Positions 47,526-57,669 of a stretch of DNA of 64,000 nt are shown here, in pieces (positions within the stretch are counted from its first letter, which is position 1; the number at the start of each line of letters is the position of its first letter). The notes beneath the pieces are model-generated. The model had not been told where the DNA came from and searched no databases. It was given only the letters and a program-made list of their open reading frames with translations. Origin of the DNA: Coenobita brevimanus (taxonomy: Eukaryota > Arthropoda > Malacostraca > Decapoda > Coenobitidae); assembly GCA_032717465.1 (NCBI GenBank), contig CM064690.1:11857140-11921139 (forward strand), written 5' to 3'. Made by a program: the position numbers and the translations under genes.

Positions 47526-48583
47526 AGGAATAATCAGTACACCTTATGGCTGAAATACATACCGCTCTTCTGCCTAATCTGTCATCCTGATTTTTCTTTG
47601 CAACAACCAGACGCCTTAAATTTAGCTAAGGAAGGTCTGCTGAAGCAAATCCCTTCACTCCGAGGACTTACACTTTGTTTCATCCTACTGTTTCAAAGCG
47701 ATCTTATTCAACGTGGGAAGGTTCTCTAGCTGCGAAGTAGTTAATGAAGGCTGTGTCTACTCCGTCCCCCCTCCTTCGATAAATCTCTCAACTGCTGAAT
47801 AAAATCGTCTTGAGTTAGCAAGACTGAATTGGTGAGATAACCCTGCCCAGAAAACGAGTTAGAATTAATTCCAGCATTTCACTGTAGGTTATCCTTGGTA
47901 TGACCAAACGATTTCATCAAGCCTTGGGATAGACTTTGCGAGCTTAAGTTATTATTCATTAACCCCTTCACTACTTGAGGTCCATCTTGAGTTGAACAAA
48001 ACTGTTCGGTAGCAGCCTAATGAATATGAAAAATCGTCGCAAGGGTTACAGAGTTGAATGGTGAATGGTGAGTAACTTTTCCTTCCTCTTAGGATACTAA
48101 CCGTCACTTACGAGTGTTAATAGCTACATAAGTACTCATAACCCATGTACTAAATCAGACTCTAATCAGGACGATGCAATATCCAGCTATATTTATTTGC
48201 AGTACAAACAGCAGGGCAATGCGATCCCCCAGCCGATCAGTCATTCAAAAGAAAAAAATTTCTCGTTAGTGCACTGCGGGGCCAGCCATACGTATCTATT
48301 AGCTGGTGGGAAAAAAAAAATCCATTAGCTGCTGCATTACAGTATGTCACACAGGAGGAAAGAGAAACCGTAAGATTAATGCCCACCGTCTACTCGAATG
48401 CCATTAAGGCTGACAGTGGATTCATTCTGCCACAGCCTTCTCCCTAGATTGTGACACCAAACACTGAACTTTATATCAGGTGCCAATTGAAGCTGCTGGG
48501 TGGACAGGGATAAAAGGGAAACTCATTTTGATCGCCCCGGGAACCGAGCACAATTTTATTCTTTATGGCCGCCTGAATATGTT
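47526..48583. other. No gene recognised
   Basis: No ORF of note. TTAACCCCTTCACTACTTGAGG at about 47960 resembles a piggyBac-type end without a visible partner. Confidence 0.5.
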
Positions 48584-48584
48584 A

Positions 48585-48677
<93 letters not shown>

Positions 48678-48701
48678 TATATATATATATATATATCTAT
48701 A

Positions 48702-48752
<51 letters not shown>
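48584..48752. repeat. (AT)n microsatellite, left half of the LTR element target
   Basis: A long AT tract with a few interruptions ends exactly at the LTR start. The tract resumes right after the other LTR (55790), so the element inserted into it. Confidence 0.97.
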
Positions 48753-48756
<4 letters not shown>

Positions 48757-49539
48757 ACATAGCCTATGATTTCATAATCCTTTGTGTAATTTTAACGCAC
48801 AGTTGCTGCATGTTTGATCACGAGCGTGTTCTGCCTCAGTCCCCCCCCTTCTACCGTTATAGTAGAGTAAGTCGTTCTCTCTGTTATTCAGAGCGGGATT
48901 TTCAGCTCTTTGTCCCTATGGCTTCATTTGCGCGTCCTTCTTACAAGTTGTATCAAGCTCTCCTGGCCCCTATATAATGAGCTCAGTCTCTGCATCATTG
49001 CCACTTAGATCTGCTCCTCATTTTGTTCACATCTCTGTCCTCCCCTGTACAGATATTATTTTTGTGAGTGCTCAAGAAATCTCCAAACATCTAGCAGCTG
49101 TGTGTAATTTGAGTATAAGTGTTACTGCATTTTTTCTTGTACTGTGTAGCATAAGGTTAATTCTTGGGCCTAGTGAGGTTTTTGATTTATGTTGGGTTTT
49201 ATGTCAGTCATTTTTGATAATAGTTTGTATCTGTAATAATTTATCTGGCATTCACTGAGTATTATCTGGTATCTCATTTTATCAGGGCTGACTTAGATAA
49301 ATTTACTCTTGCTAATTTCGTGTTAATAGAGGCTATTGCAGTTAACTATATATTTAACCTGTTTATTTGCCATTACATTATCCTTATGAGTCCTGAATGT
49401 TTTGTTGTTAGTTTGAGCATTAAACTTTAACTTGTAATTTTACCTAACTCTTTTGTTTTGAACCTGGAACTTTACGGGACAGTAGTGATTTTTTGTATTC
49501 TCACTTAAAGTGTACATTATCTTTCTCTGTTCCGTAACA
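48753..49539 (+). repeat. 5' LTR (787 bp)
   Basis: It begins TGTTACATAG and ends TCCGTAACA, with inverted TGTTAC/GTAACA termini. Against the 3' LTR I count about 10 substitutions and one C-run length difference. A 93-codon frame inside it (48977-49258) is present in both LTRs; it probably reflects LTR sequence only. An ATTAAA at about 49419 may be the polyadenylation signal. Confidence 0.97.
48971..48977 (+). promoter_or_regulatory. LTR TATA box
   Basis: TATATAA lies in the 5' LTR after CTGGCCCC, with an identical copy at 55221-55227 in the 3' LTR. It is about 220 bp from the LTR start, suitable for element transcription starting near 49000. Start site not verified. Confidence 0.55.
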
Positions 49540-49545
49540 TAAATT

Positions 49546-49553
49546 TGGCGACC
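49546..49553 (+). other. Primer binding site-like TGGCGACC
   Basis: Six bases after the 5' LTR end. TGGCGACC begins the primer site in a number of Ty3/gypsy elements; the primer tRNA was not identified here. Confidence 0.6.
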
Positions 49554-49623
49554 TCTTATCAGGATATTCAGGATATTATCATAAGGATATTCCTTGATAT
49601 TTTGTGACTGTTACTTATTAATT

Positions 49624-52600
49624 ATGTCTACTATTACTACACTTGATGAAGCCAAAGATTTTTTGTCAAATGTGCAAACAGTGTGTGATGTACAAAACAG
49701 AACAAAGAATGAACTTAAGCTTGTTGCTCAACAATTGGGAATTGCTGTTCGCTCTCATCATTCTAAAGATCAAATTGTTGATAAGATTAATGAAAGCTTG
49801 TTTAATGTAACTCCTCCAAATGAGGAAACGCAGATTGAATTAGCTAAGTTACTGCTAGCCCTGCAAGAGACTCGTGTGAAGGAAGCTGTATTTAAAGCAC
49901 GTGCTAAGGAGGCTGAGTCTCAGGCTAAGGAGGCTTGTGTTAAGGAGGCTGAGTTTCACGCACAAGTTGAACTTGCTAGGATTCAGGCAGACCATGAGTA
50001 TCGCATGAAACAATGTGGAACTGGATCATCTAGCTCTGATGATTTTGATGTTGCTAAAAATGTTAAACTTGTCCCTCCTTTTAATGAATCTGATTTAACA
50101 AAGTATTTTCAGTTGTTTGAGAGGGTAGCTACAGGTTTTAATTGGCCCAAGGAGTATTGGCCAGTACTCCTTCAAACTGTTCTCACCGATAAAGCTCAAG
50201 TAACTTATGCATCTTTGCCTCAGGATCAATCTGATAATTATGATGTAGTTAAGAGCTTGATTCTTAAGGCCTATGAGCTTGTTCCTGAAGCTTATAGAGT
50301 AAAATTTAGGACAACTTATAAGCAAGATAAGCAATCCCATAATGAGTATGCAAAAATCAAAGAAGATCTGTTACAGCAGTGGTTAAATTCTAAGAATGTG
50401 GATTCTGATTTTGGTAAATTTAAGCAGATGAATTTGCTGGAGGACTTCAAAAGGTCTATTAGTAAAGATGCAAGCCTATATCTTGATGAGAGAAGAATAG
50501 ATAATTTGTCTGATGCTGCAGTTTTAGCTGATGAATATGTTCTCACTCACAAGAGATATTCTAGAGAAAAAGGGAAAGCTGAGAGTAAGTACGTTGCCTC
50601 TACTCAGAGTACAGGTAACAGGAAAGAGAATAAAGATGATGTTTCTCAGGAAGTAAATACCAGCTTCACCTCTAGATTTCAGAAAAGTAAATGTACTTAT
50701 TGTAGTAAGCTTGGTCATACTACGGAGAAATGTTTCAGGAGACAGCGTGATGTGAACAAAAAGGAGTCTTTAAATATTCAGTCAATTGGTCTAGTGTCCA
50801 CTCTTGAGAGTTCCCAGAATTCTTTAACTGAGTTAACTGAACCTGCTTTGAGGGGTAACTTAAATTCTCATGATGGAGCTCCTCTTTTGAGCAGTAACGT
50901 GGGTGACACTCTCAAGAGTTCATGTGCTAATTTCCTGTCTGATGGTTTTGTCAGTCCTCTGGACAGTAATGACAGGAAATCAGTTCAAATATATCGTGAT
51001 ACAGGTGCTTGCCAATCCCTTATGGTGACCAGTGTTCTAGGCTCTAATGTTAATTCCTCTGATGAAACTGTAATCTTACAAGGTGTAGGGAATAATTATT
51101 TCTCTGTCCCTCTGTGCAGAGTGAATTTAGAGTCTGGTTTTGTTAATGCTTCCGTTATGGTTGGGTTGGTTGAGACACTCCCAATGTCAGGTGTAACTTT
51201 CTTACTTGGAAATGATATTGGTGGAAGTCAAGTGTGTCCAGCTCCTCAGTTGTCTAGTGAGCCAGTGGCTGCGGCCCAGGATTGTGATGTCCCTGATGTG
51301 TTCCCTGCATGTGCTGTCACTAGGGCTAAGTCTAAAGTTACTGGTGATTTAGAGGATAATGATGTTACCCTAGCTGACACTTTTCTTGCTAATTTGGACC
51401 ACTCACCAGATGAGTCAGTACCCCGTAGTGTTGATAATTTGTCTCGTCAAGAGTTGGATGAGTTGCAGGTTGCTGACCCTGAGTTGAAAGGTCTAGCTAA
51501 CTCTGCTTACAGTGAAGAAGAGTCAGCCGGTGCTTCTACTTGTTATTATGTAAAGTCAGGAGTACTTATGAGGAAGTGGAGACCCCCAACAGCATCAGCT
51601 GACTGTGAATGGGAGGTTGTACATCAAGTTGTCATCCCTCGTGTTTGTAGGCAGGATATCATTCGAATGGCTCATGATTCCAGTTTGGCAGGACACCTTG
51701 GAGTGAGGAAGACTGTGGCATGCATTTTGAAACACTTCTACTGGCCAGGTATCTTCAGGGATGTTTCCTGGTATTGTAAGTCTTGTCACACCTGTCAAGT
51801 TGTGGGGATGTGTAATCAGACCGAAAAGGTTGCACCTCTAGTTCCCATTCCTCCTTTTGAGGCGCCTTTCACCCGTGTGTTGGTGGATATTGTGGGCCCT
51901 CTTCCTAAGACTTCTTCAGGATTTTCTTCTGTGTTGACCATGATTGATATGGCTACTCGTTATCCTGAAGCCATTCCACTTAGAAATATCTCAGCAAAGA
52001 ACGTGGTTAAGGAAATGCTAGGGTTCTTCACAAAGTTTGGTCTGCCCAAGGAGGTACAGTCAGACCGGGGAAGTAATTTCATGTCAAACGTTTTCAAGCA
52101 GTCTCTGAAAGAGTTGGGCATCACCCAGATCACGTCTTCAGCTTACCATCCCCAGACCCAAAGAGCGCTGGAGAGATATCATCAAACACTCAAATCGATG
52201 CTCAAGAAATACTGTTTGGAACATCAGAAAGACTTGGATAAAGGTCTTCCATTCGTTGTGTTTGCCGCAAGAGAATCTCCAAATGAATCACTGGGCTTCT
52301 CACCTTTTGAACTACTGTTTGGCCATGAAGTAAGAGGACCCCTTAAGTTACTCAAGGAATGCTGGCTGTCGGAGGAAGATGACGTCAACCTGCTGGAGTA
52401 TGTGATGAAGTTCAAAGAACGGCTGTCCACTGCTTTGCAGCTGGCGAGAGAGAATTTAGGAGCTGCTCAGGAGAAGATGAAGACTTGGTTTGATAAGAAG
52501 TCCAGGTTATGCCACTTTCAGCCAGGAGATCAGGTTTTGATTCTGCTACCAGTTCATGGGCAACCTCTTCAAGCCAAGTTTAGTGGTCCTTATTTCGTGG

Positions 52601-52764
52601 AGAAGAAACTCAGTGATGTCATCGTCACACCAGATCGTAGAAAGAGCAAGCAACTATGTCACATCAACATGCTAAAGTTATATCACAGGCAGGACGAAAA
52701 TAATCCAGTCTGCACTGTAGCTGTTCCACCCGAGTCTGCAAGTGAAGCTCTCCCATGCAGATGA
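49624..52764 (+). CDS. LTR element gag-protease-integrase ORF
   Basis: 1046 codons from the first ATG; the frame is open upstream but has no earlier ATG. Gag begins with a SAP-like helix region (LKLVAQQLGIAVRSHHSKDQI) and an Ala/Glu coiled segment. A SCAN-like capsid block (AYELVPEAYRVKFR ... ADEYVLTHK) and one zinc knuckle CTYCSKLGHTTEKC follow. The aspartic protease shows RDTGACQSL and FLLGNDIGG. Integrase then follows: an HHCC finger (H-x3-H ... CKSCHTC), core acidic residues in VDIVGP, QSDRGSNF and ALERYHQ, and a GPY-type C-terminal module (FSGPYFV). The usual Gly before ALER is Arg here. The ORF ends at TGA 52762, overlapping the RT frame by 10 bases. The ORF is intact and could still yield gag particles, protease and integrase; activity is unknown. 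Confidence 0.93.
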   Translation: MSTITTLDEAKDFLSNVQTVCDVQNRTKNELKLVAQQLGIAVRSHHSKDQIVDKINESLFNVTPPNEETQIELAKLLLALQETRVKEAVFKARAKEAESQAKEACVKEAEFHAQVELARIQADHEYRMKQCGTGSSSSDDFDVAKNVKLVPPFNESDLTKYFQLFERVATGFNWPKEYWPVLLQTVLTDKAQVTYASLPQDQSDNYDVVKSLILKAYELVPEAYRVKFRTTYKQDKQSHNEYAKIKEDLLQQWLNSKNVDSDFGKFKQMNLLEDFKRSISKDASLYLDERRIDNLSDAAVLADEYVLTHKRYSREKGKAESKYVASTQSTGNRKENKDDVSQEVNTSFTSRFQKSKCTYCSKLGHTTEKCFRRQRDVNKKESLNIQSIGLVSTLESSQNSLTELTEPALRGNLNSHDGAPLLSSNVGDTLKSSCANFLSDGFVSPLDSNDRKSVQIYRDTGACQSLMVTSVLGSNVNSSDETVILQGVGNNYFSVPLCRVNLESGFVNASVMVGLVETLPMSGVTFLLGNDIGGSQVCPAPQLSSEPVAAAQDCDVPDVFPACAVTRAKSKVTGDLEDNDVTLADTFLANLDHSPDESVPRSVDNLSRQELDELQVADPELKGLANSAYSEEESAGASTCYYVKSGVLMRKWRPPTASADCEWEVVHQVVIPRVCRQDIIRMAHDSSLAGHLGVRKTVACILKHFYWPGIFRDVSWYCKSCHTCQVVGMCNQTEKVAPLVPIPPFEAPFTRVLVDIVGPLPKTSSGFSSVLTMIDMATRYPEAIPLRNISAKNVVKEMLGFFTKFGLPKEVQSDRGSNFMSNVFKQSLKELGITQITSSAYHPQTQRALERYHQTLKSMLKKYCLEHQKDLDKGLPFVVFAARESPNESLGFSPFELLFGHEVRGPLKLLKECWLSEEDDVNLLEYVMKFKERLSTALQLARENLGAAQEKMKTWFDKKSRLCHFQPGDQVLILLPVHGQPLQAKFSGPYFVEKKLSDVIVTPDRRKSKQLCHINMLKLYHRQDENNPVCTVAVPPESASEALPCR

Positions 52765-54942
52765 GCCTGAGTGATAGTTTGGGGAAGAATCCTCATATCA
52801 TGAATGATCTCCAGACTAAGCTTTCTCATCTACCTCCCGAGGAAAGGCAGGAGTTTTCGGCATTACTGCAGGAGTACCCGCAAGTGTTCCGTGCTACTCC
52901 AGGAAGAACCACTGTGTTGATGCATGATGTCGATGTTGGAGATGCAAAGCCAATTAAATTGCCTCCTTACCGTGTGAACCCAGTGAAAGTTCCTCTCATC
53001 CAGAAGGAGCTTGGCTTCCTGTTGGACCACAAGATGATTGAGCCCTGTCAGAGCGAGTGGAGTTCTCCTGTCACTCTAGTCCCTAAGCCAGGTGGGTCAC
53101 AGATGCTTTGCATCGACTACAGACGTGTTAATCAGATAACTAAAACAGACACTTACCCTCTCCCTCGTGTGGAAGATTGCATAGACAAGATCGGAAAGGC
53201 TAGGTACATAAGTAAGTTTGATTTGTTAAAGGGATACTGGCAAGTACCGACTGCATTATATGGGGCTGAAACATGGAATATGGGTGTAGCAGAGAGGAAA
53301 AGTTTGAATGTAATGGAGATGAGATGTCTGAGGAGTATGTGTGGAGTGACGCGTATGGATCAGGTGCGAAATGATGAAGTGCGAAGGAGAACTGGAGTTG
53401 TTCGGGAGATGGCTGGCAGAGTTGAGCAGAGGGTGTTGCAATGGTTTGGGCATATGGAGAGAATGGATAATGAGCGATTGGTGAAAAAGATAACTAGATC
53501 TGATGTGAGAGGTGTAAGGCTGAGAGGAAGACCACGAATAGGATGGATGGACAGTGTGAAGAGAGCGCTGGATGCTAGAGGGATGTCTGTTGAGCAAGGA
53601 AGAGTGGCTGTGCGTGACAGAAATAAATGGAGAGAAATTGTGAATGAATAAGTGATGACGCAGCCCTGAGGGGATATTCTCCCGCATTTGGTCTGATCAG
53701 CTAGTCAGGTCAGGTGCGGGTAAGGGGATGGATCTGTTATGATGTGGCAGGGGTAAACCAGTTCTGCTGTCGGGCCCTGCTGCGGATGTCACTGATTGCA
53801 TTGCCCAGTTGACCCTTGTGCGGTGTGGTGCGGTGAGGATCTGTCCGTTCTCCCCTTTGGGGCTAAGATGCAAATGAATGTGTTTGAATGGATGAGTAAA
53901 TGGAGAGTGAGTCGTCCTGTCTCGGCTACCTCCCTTTCCTTGGGGGAAGCAGCCTAGGTATATAGATAGATAGATAGGCAAGTACATATGACTGAACGTG
54001 CTAGGGAGATCTCATGTTATGTAACAGTAGGAAAGGCTTTTGCATGTTCTGTAATGCCGTAAGGTATGAAGAATGCACCAGCCACATTTCAGAAGCTCAT
54101 GAATGTTGTAACAGAGGGTTTGGCAGGGTGTGTTGTTTACATTGATGATGTATTAATCTTCAGTGACAACTGGAAAGATCACCTATGCCATGTCAGTAAA
54201 TTTCTTGACCGTTTAGTTCATGCTAATCTTGTAGCTAATTTATCAAAGTGTGAGTTTGGTCAAGCTAAAGTTCAGTACCTTGGGTATGTAATTGGTGATG
54301 GACATGTTGCACCGCCAGGAGCTAAGGTTCAGGTTATAAGTGATCTTCCCAGACCTAAAAGTAGGAAAGAGCTACAAAGATTTTTTGGGAATGGTAGGTT
54401 ATTACAGGAGATTTGTTCTTAACTTTTCAATTCTTGTATCACCACTTACAGACCTACTGAAAAAGGGAGTTAAATTTGGCTGGACCGATAACTGTGAATC
54501 CTCTTTCAACAAACTTAAAGCTATTCTATTAAGTCAGCCAGTGCTCGCTACTCCAAATTTTGCTAAGCCTTTTAAGATGTCTGTTGATGCAAGTGATACA
54601 GGAGCTGGGGCTGTTTTCCTGCAAGAGGATGATCAGGGTATTGAACATCCTGTATCTTATTACAGTAAGAAGTTCACTCCACCTCAAAAGAACTACTCAA
54701 CTATTGAGAAAGAGCTTTTGGCCTTGATTTTGGGTTTACAGCATTTTTCATTTTATTTGTGTTCTGGTTTTGACCCCATAGTCATTTATACCGATCATAA
54801 CCCACTGAAATTCCTTAGTAAGTTTAAAGATAAAAATCAGAGATTGACAAGATGGAGTCTACTTCTTCAGGAGTATTCATTAGACATACAACATGTCAAG
54901 GGGAAAGAAAATGTTATTGCAGATTGCTTATCTAGACTTTAG
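52755..54942 (+). pseudogene. LTR element RT-RNase H region, broken
   Basis: The ATG at 52755 lies in the -1 frame relative to the upstream ORF and overlaps its end. RT begins with YPQVFRATPGRT, then the LPPYRVNP and LVPKPGGSQMLCIDYRRVN motifs, and reaches the FDLLKGYWQV palm motif. There a LINE (53248-53976, with 9-bp duplication) interrupts it. After the LINE, a TAA at 54060-54062 and a one-base frame change in a T run near 54385 follow. The catalytic YIDD is at about 54138. RNase H shows SVDASDTGAGAVF, EKELLALILGLQHF and YTDHNPL, and the frame ends at DCLSRL. RT and RNase H are therefore non-functional in this copy. Confidence 0.93.
53248..53976 (+). mobile_element. RTE-like LINE fragment (group A relative) nested in the LTR element RT
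   Basis: Flanked by the direct repeat GGCAAGTAC (53239-53247 and 53977-53985). It encodes only the C-terminal region: ALYGAETWNMGVAERKS, RCLRSMCGVTRMD, QWFGHMERMDNERL and RGRPRIGWMDSVKRAL, then a stop at about 53650. A 3' UTR and a (TAGA)n tail follow. It is heavily 5'-truncated. The open frame 52755-53651 is thus a chance fusion of LTR-element RT and LINE sequence. It must be younger than the LTR element copy. Confidence 0.96.
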
Positions 54943-54994
54943 ACAGATTGTTTTAGAGTAATAAGAAATTTCCTTTGTAAATTTCTTTTTCTTT

Positions 54995-55003
54995 GTGGGG
55001 AGG
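54995..55003 (+). other. Polypurine tract
   Basis: GTGGGGAGG directly precedes the 3' LTR TGTTAC start, in the position of plus-strand priming for LTR retrotransposons. A T-rich stretch lies just upstream. Confidence 0.75.
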
Positions 55004-55785
55004 TGTTACATAGCCTATGATTTCATCATCCTTTGTGTAATTTTAACGCACAGTTGCTGCATGTTTGATCACGAGCGTGTTCTGCCTCAGTCCCCCCCTT
55101 CTACCATTATAGTAGAGTAAGTCGTTCTCTCTGTTATTCAGAGCGGGATTTTCAGCTCTTTGTCCCCATGGCTTCATTTGCGCGTCCTTCTTACAAGTTG
55201 TATCAAGCTCTCCTGGCCCCTATATAATGAGCTCAGTCTCTGCATCATTGCCACTTAGATCTGCTCCTCATTTTGTTCACATCTCTGTCCTCCCCTGTAC
55301 AGATATTATTTTTGTGAGTGCTCAAGAAATCTCCAAACATCTAGCAGCTGTGTGTAATTTGAGTATAAGTGTTATTGCATTTTTTCTTGTACTGTGTAGC
55401 ATAAGGTTAATTCTTGGGCCTAGTGAGGTTTTTGATTAATGTTGGGTTTTATGTCATTCATTTTTGATAATAGTTTGTATCTGTAATAATTTATCTGGCA
55501 TTCACTGAGTATTATCTGGTATCTCATTTTATCAGGGCTGACTAAGATAAATTTACTCTTGCTAATTTCGTGTTAATAGAGGCTATTACAGTTAACCATA
55601 TATTTAACCTGTTTATTTGCCATTACATTATCCTTATGAGTCCTGAATGTTTTGTTGTTAGTTTGAGCATTAAACTTTAACTTGTAATTTTACCTAACTC
55701 TTTTGTTTTGAACCTGGAACTTTACGGGACAGTAGTGATTTTTAGTATTCTCACTTAAAGTGTACATTATCTTTCTCTGTTCCGT

Positions 55786-55789
<4 letters not shown>
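55004..55789 (+). repeat. 3' LTR (786 bp)
   Basis: Same ends and order as the 5' LTR, about 1.3% different by eye. (AT)n follows at once. Confidence 0.97.
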
Positions 55790-55849
<60 letters not shown>

Positions 55850-55862
55850 ATATATATATATA
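55790..55862. repeat. (AT)n microsatellite, right half of the LTR element target
   Basis: Continuation of the AT tract left of 48753. Pure apart from one TATC interruption. DNA from 55863 to 56103 shows no gene. Confidence 0.96.
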
Positions 55863-56103
55863 AAACAAAGTGGTAGGTCGGTGCGCCCACCATCCACTCA
55901 CTCGCTGTAGTCCTGCTCTCGGGTGACTACTCTTTCCTGTCTTCCTTCCTTTTATCCAGCCTTCCTCTTCTGCCTTCCTTTCCTTCTATCTTTCCTCTTC
56001 CTTCTGTTTACAAGTGGCTCTACACTGAGTGACAAGCCAAATAGTTTCGCGTACACCAGGAAACCATTTACTACGCTGGGAGGTAACAATATAACCATAC
56101 AAT

Positions 56104-56300
56104 GGTGCCTGGTGGTTTAGTGGATAAATAAGGCGCTCCAGCTGGATTAAGCCTGTGTAGGTTCATATCCAAGGAGTTGTTGGGGTTTATTGTTCAATTA
56201 ATGCCACTGATGGATGAGTGAGGCTGGTCACTCATCTTAAATGTCAGGACCAACTTGCCTAGCCAGGGCGCCTACATTCCTCATGGGACAACACAGGTTT
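56104..56300 (+). mobile_element. tRNA-derived SINE (type 1), copy 2
   Basis: A box TGGTTTAGTGG at 56113-56123. B box GGTTCATATCC at 56160-56170, one change from the GGTTCGANTCC consensus. The spacing suits an internal Pol III promoter. The body shares GTTGGGGTTTATTGTTCA and the ATGGGACAACACAGGTTT tail block with 34993-35199. Its end meets the 3' end of an oppositely oriented LINE. Confidence 0.8.
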
Positions 56301-57081
56301 AGATCGTTTCGTTTCGTTTTTAAAGGCTCCAACATGCTTGCATGTGTCGGCCTTGGTCACCTAATGGCGGCTTTCCACGCTGCACGATCCATTGCAGCCT
56401 CCCTGTTCAGTCCCTTAACCCTAAGGTCACACTTAATGACCTCGTCCCATGTCTTTCTCGGTCTACCCCTCATAACCCCACCCCCAATATTAACATTTCT
56501 CACCTTCCTCACCCAATTATCATCCCTCATCCTCTCCACATGTCCAAACCACCTCAATCTACCTCTCCTCATCACAACACCAATACACTCCAGTCCCATC
56601 CTACCTCTCAACTCTTCCATTGTAAACCCAGCCCCTCCAGGCCTTGGATGCAGGGACGCACTGCACATCCACCTAATCATTGTCATTTCTGTACGTCTGA
56701 GCCGGCGAATGTCTTCCTCCTTCACTGCCCAGGTCTCACTGCTATACAGCATTACACTCCTAACACATGCTGCATACAAAGACCCCTTAGCACGTAGGAG
56801 AGCCCTCTCAGTGTCAGGAGAGGCAAGAGCTCCCTGAACTTCTTCCAACCACTTCTCACCCTAGCCACAGAGCTAGCTCCAGCCCCACCTCCAGCACACA
56901 ACATGTCTCCCAAATAACAAAACTCTTCCACACACTCAAGAGATTCACCAGCAAGTTCAATCCTTTCACGTCTGACGATCTCCACCTGCTCACCCCGGCA
57001 CGCCGTACACAAAATCAGCATTATCTCGCAGTCTACCTCTGATACCACTACATCTCTTATGCACCCATATATCACACACAC
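56301..57081 (-). mobile_element. RTE-like LINE 3' fragment (group A relative, subtype 5)
   Basis: Two minus frames (56752-57081 and 56357-56848) join by a frameshift near 56830-56860. They encode CVEEFCYLGDMLCAGGGA, AKGSLYAACVRSVMLYSSET, RWFGHVERMRDDNWVRKV, RGRPRKTWDEVIKCDL and DRAAWKAAIR. These match the C-terminal order of group A (YLG, YGSEAW, WFGHVERM, GRPR, ATWRR) but are clearly diverged. RT catalytic motifs are missing (5' truncated). The 3' end has a short CGAAA repeat (56304-56320 on the opposite strand). Confidence 0.88.
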
Positions 57082-57103
57082 CGCACAAGATGGAATTACT
57101 TCC

Positions 57104-57219
57104 CATCTATCTATACATCTATCTATCTACATCTATCTATCTATCTATCAATCTCTCTATCTATATATCTATCTATCTACATCTATCTATCGATCTATCA
57201 ATCTATCTATCTATATATA
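57104..57219. repeat. (TCTA)n microsatellite, imperfect
   Basis: TCTA units with CATC and ATCA interruptions, abutting the SINE at 57220. Confidence 0.95.
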
Positions 57220-57607
57220 GGAGCCTCTGTGGTACAGTGGTAAAGTGTGCATTATCGTACACTGAAGAACGAGGGTTCGCGCCCCGCCAGGGTAAAAAAC
57301 TTTGGGAGCGTTCTTCTGGCCACGTACTGCATTGGCGGACACAAGGGGTGCTGTGGTTGAACCAGTGTCCCATACTATAAAGTATGCTTGCACCCAGTCG
57401 GTTCTTGCGGGCCGATTACACTTGGTTCACAGACTACACACACATCCAAAGCCATTCCAACACAACAATTACACTTACAAGCACTTCTCACCCTACATAC
57501 AGTCTCTACTAGACAGCCTAAGCCACTTGGTAGAGATACATTGAGTGTATAGTCCCCACTTCTGTAGGGATAGGCCGGTCCTGCAGTGGACACTCAAACG
57601 GCTGATG

Positions 57608-57608
<1 letters not shown>
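57220..57608 (+). mobile_element. tRNA-derived SINE (type 2)
   Basis: The head GGAGCCTCTGTGGTACAGTGG holds an A box (57230-57240), and GGTTCGCGCCC at 57274-57284 is a good B box. The spacing of about 34 bp suits a tRNA-derived promoter. A non-tRNA body of about 300 bp follows, ending at the (AT)n at 57609. The lack of a clear acceptor stem, and the long body, argue against a functional tRNA gene. Confidence 0.75.

Positions 57609-57665
<57 letters not shown>
57609..57665. repeat. (AT)n microsatellite at the SINE 3' end
   Basis: Pure AT run, possibly the SINE tail or its target. Confidence 0.96.
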
Positions 57666-57668
<3 letters not shown>

Positions 57669-57669
57669 A

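Larger units (their letters stand above)
48753..55789 (+). mobile_element. Ty3/gypsy-type LTR retrotransposon, Gmr1-like domain order
   Basis: The element is 7037 bp, about 6.3 kb without its nested LINE. LTRs of 787 and 786 bp start TGTTAC and end GTAACA. A PBS-like TGGCGACC follows the 5' LTR and a purine tract precedes the 3' LTR. The internal order is gag, protease, integrase, then RT and RNase H, after which the 3' LTR starts within about 60 bp. No integrase follows RNase H. This is the Ty1/copia order, but RT, RNase H and integrase motifs are of gypsy type, as in the Gmr1 group described from fish and other deuterostomes. The site lies in (AT)n, so ATAT on both sides is compatible with a target duplication but not proof. 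RT is interrupted by a LINE and other breaks, so this copy cannot make a full pol. Confidence 0.95.

Noticed and set aside
48480..48977. 165-codon frame through (AT)n
   Set aside because: Mostly Ile-Tyr repeats from the microsatellite, then LTR sequence.
48977..49258. 93-codon LTR frame, repeated in part at 55227-55439
   Set aside because: Lies wholly inside the LTR; broken in the 3' LTR by a TTA to TAA change; no domain seen. Not called as a gene.
52755..53651. 298-codon frame as a single protein
   Set aside because: The N-terminal half is LTR-element RT and the C-terminal half is a LINE inserted with a 9-bp duplication.
57220..57292. Functional tRNA gene
   Set aside because: A and B boxes are present but no convincing acceptor stem or anticodon arm; long SINE body follows.
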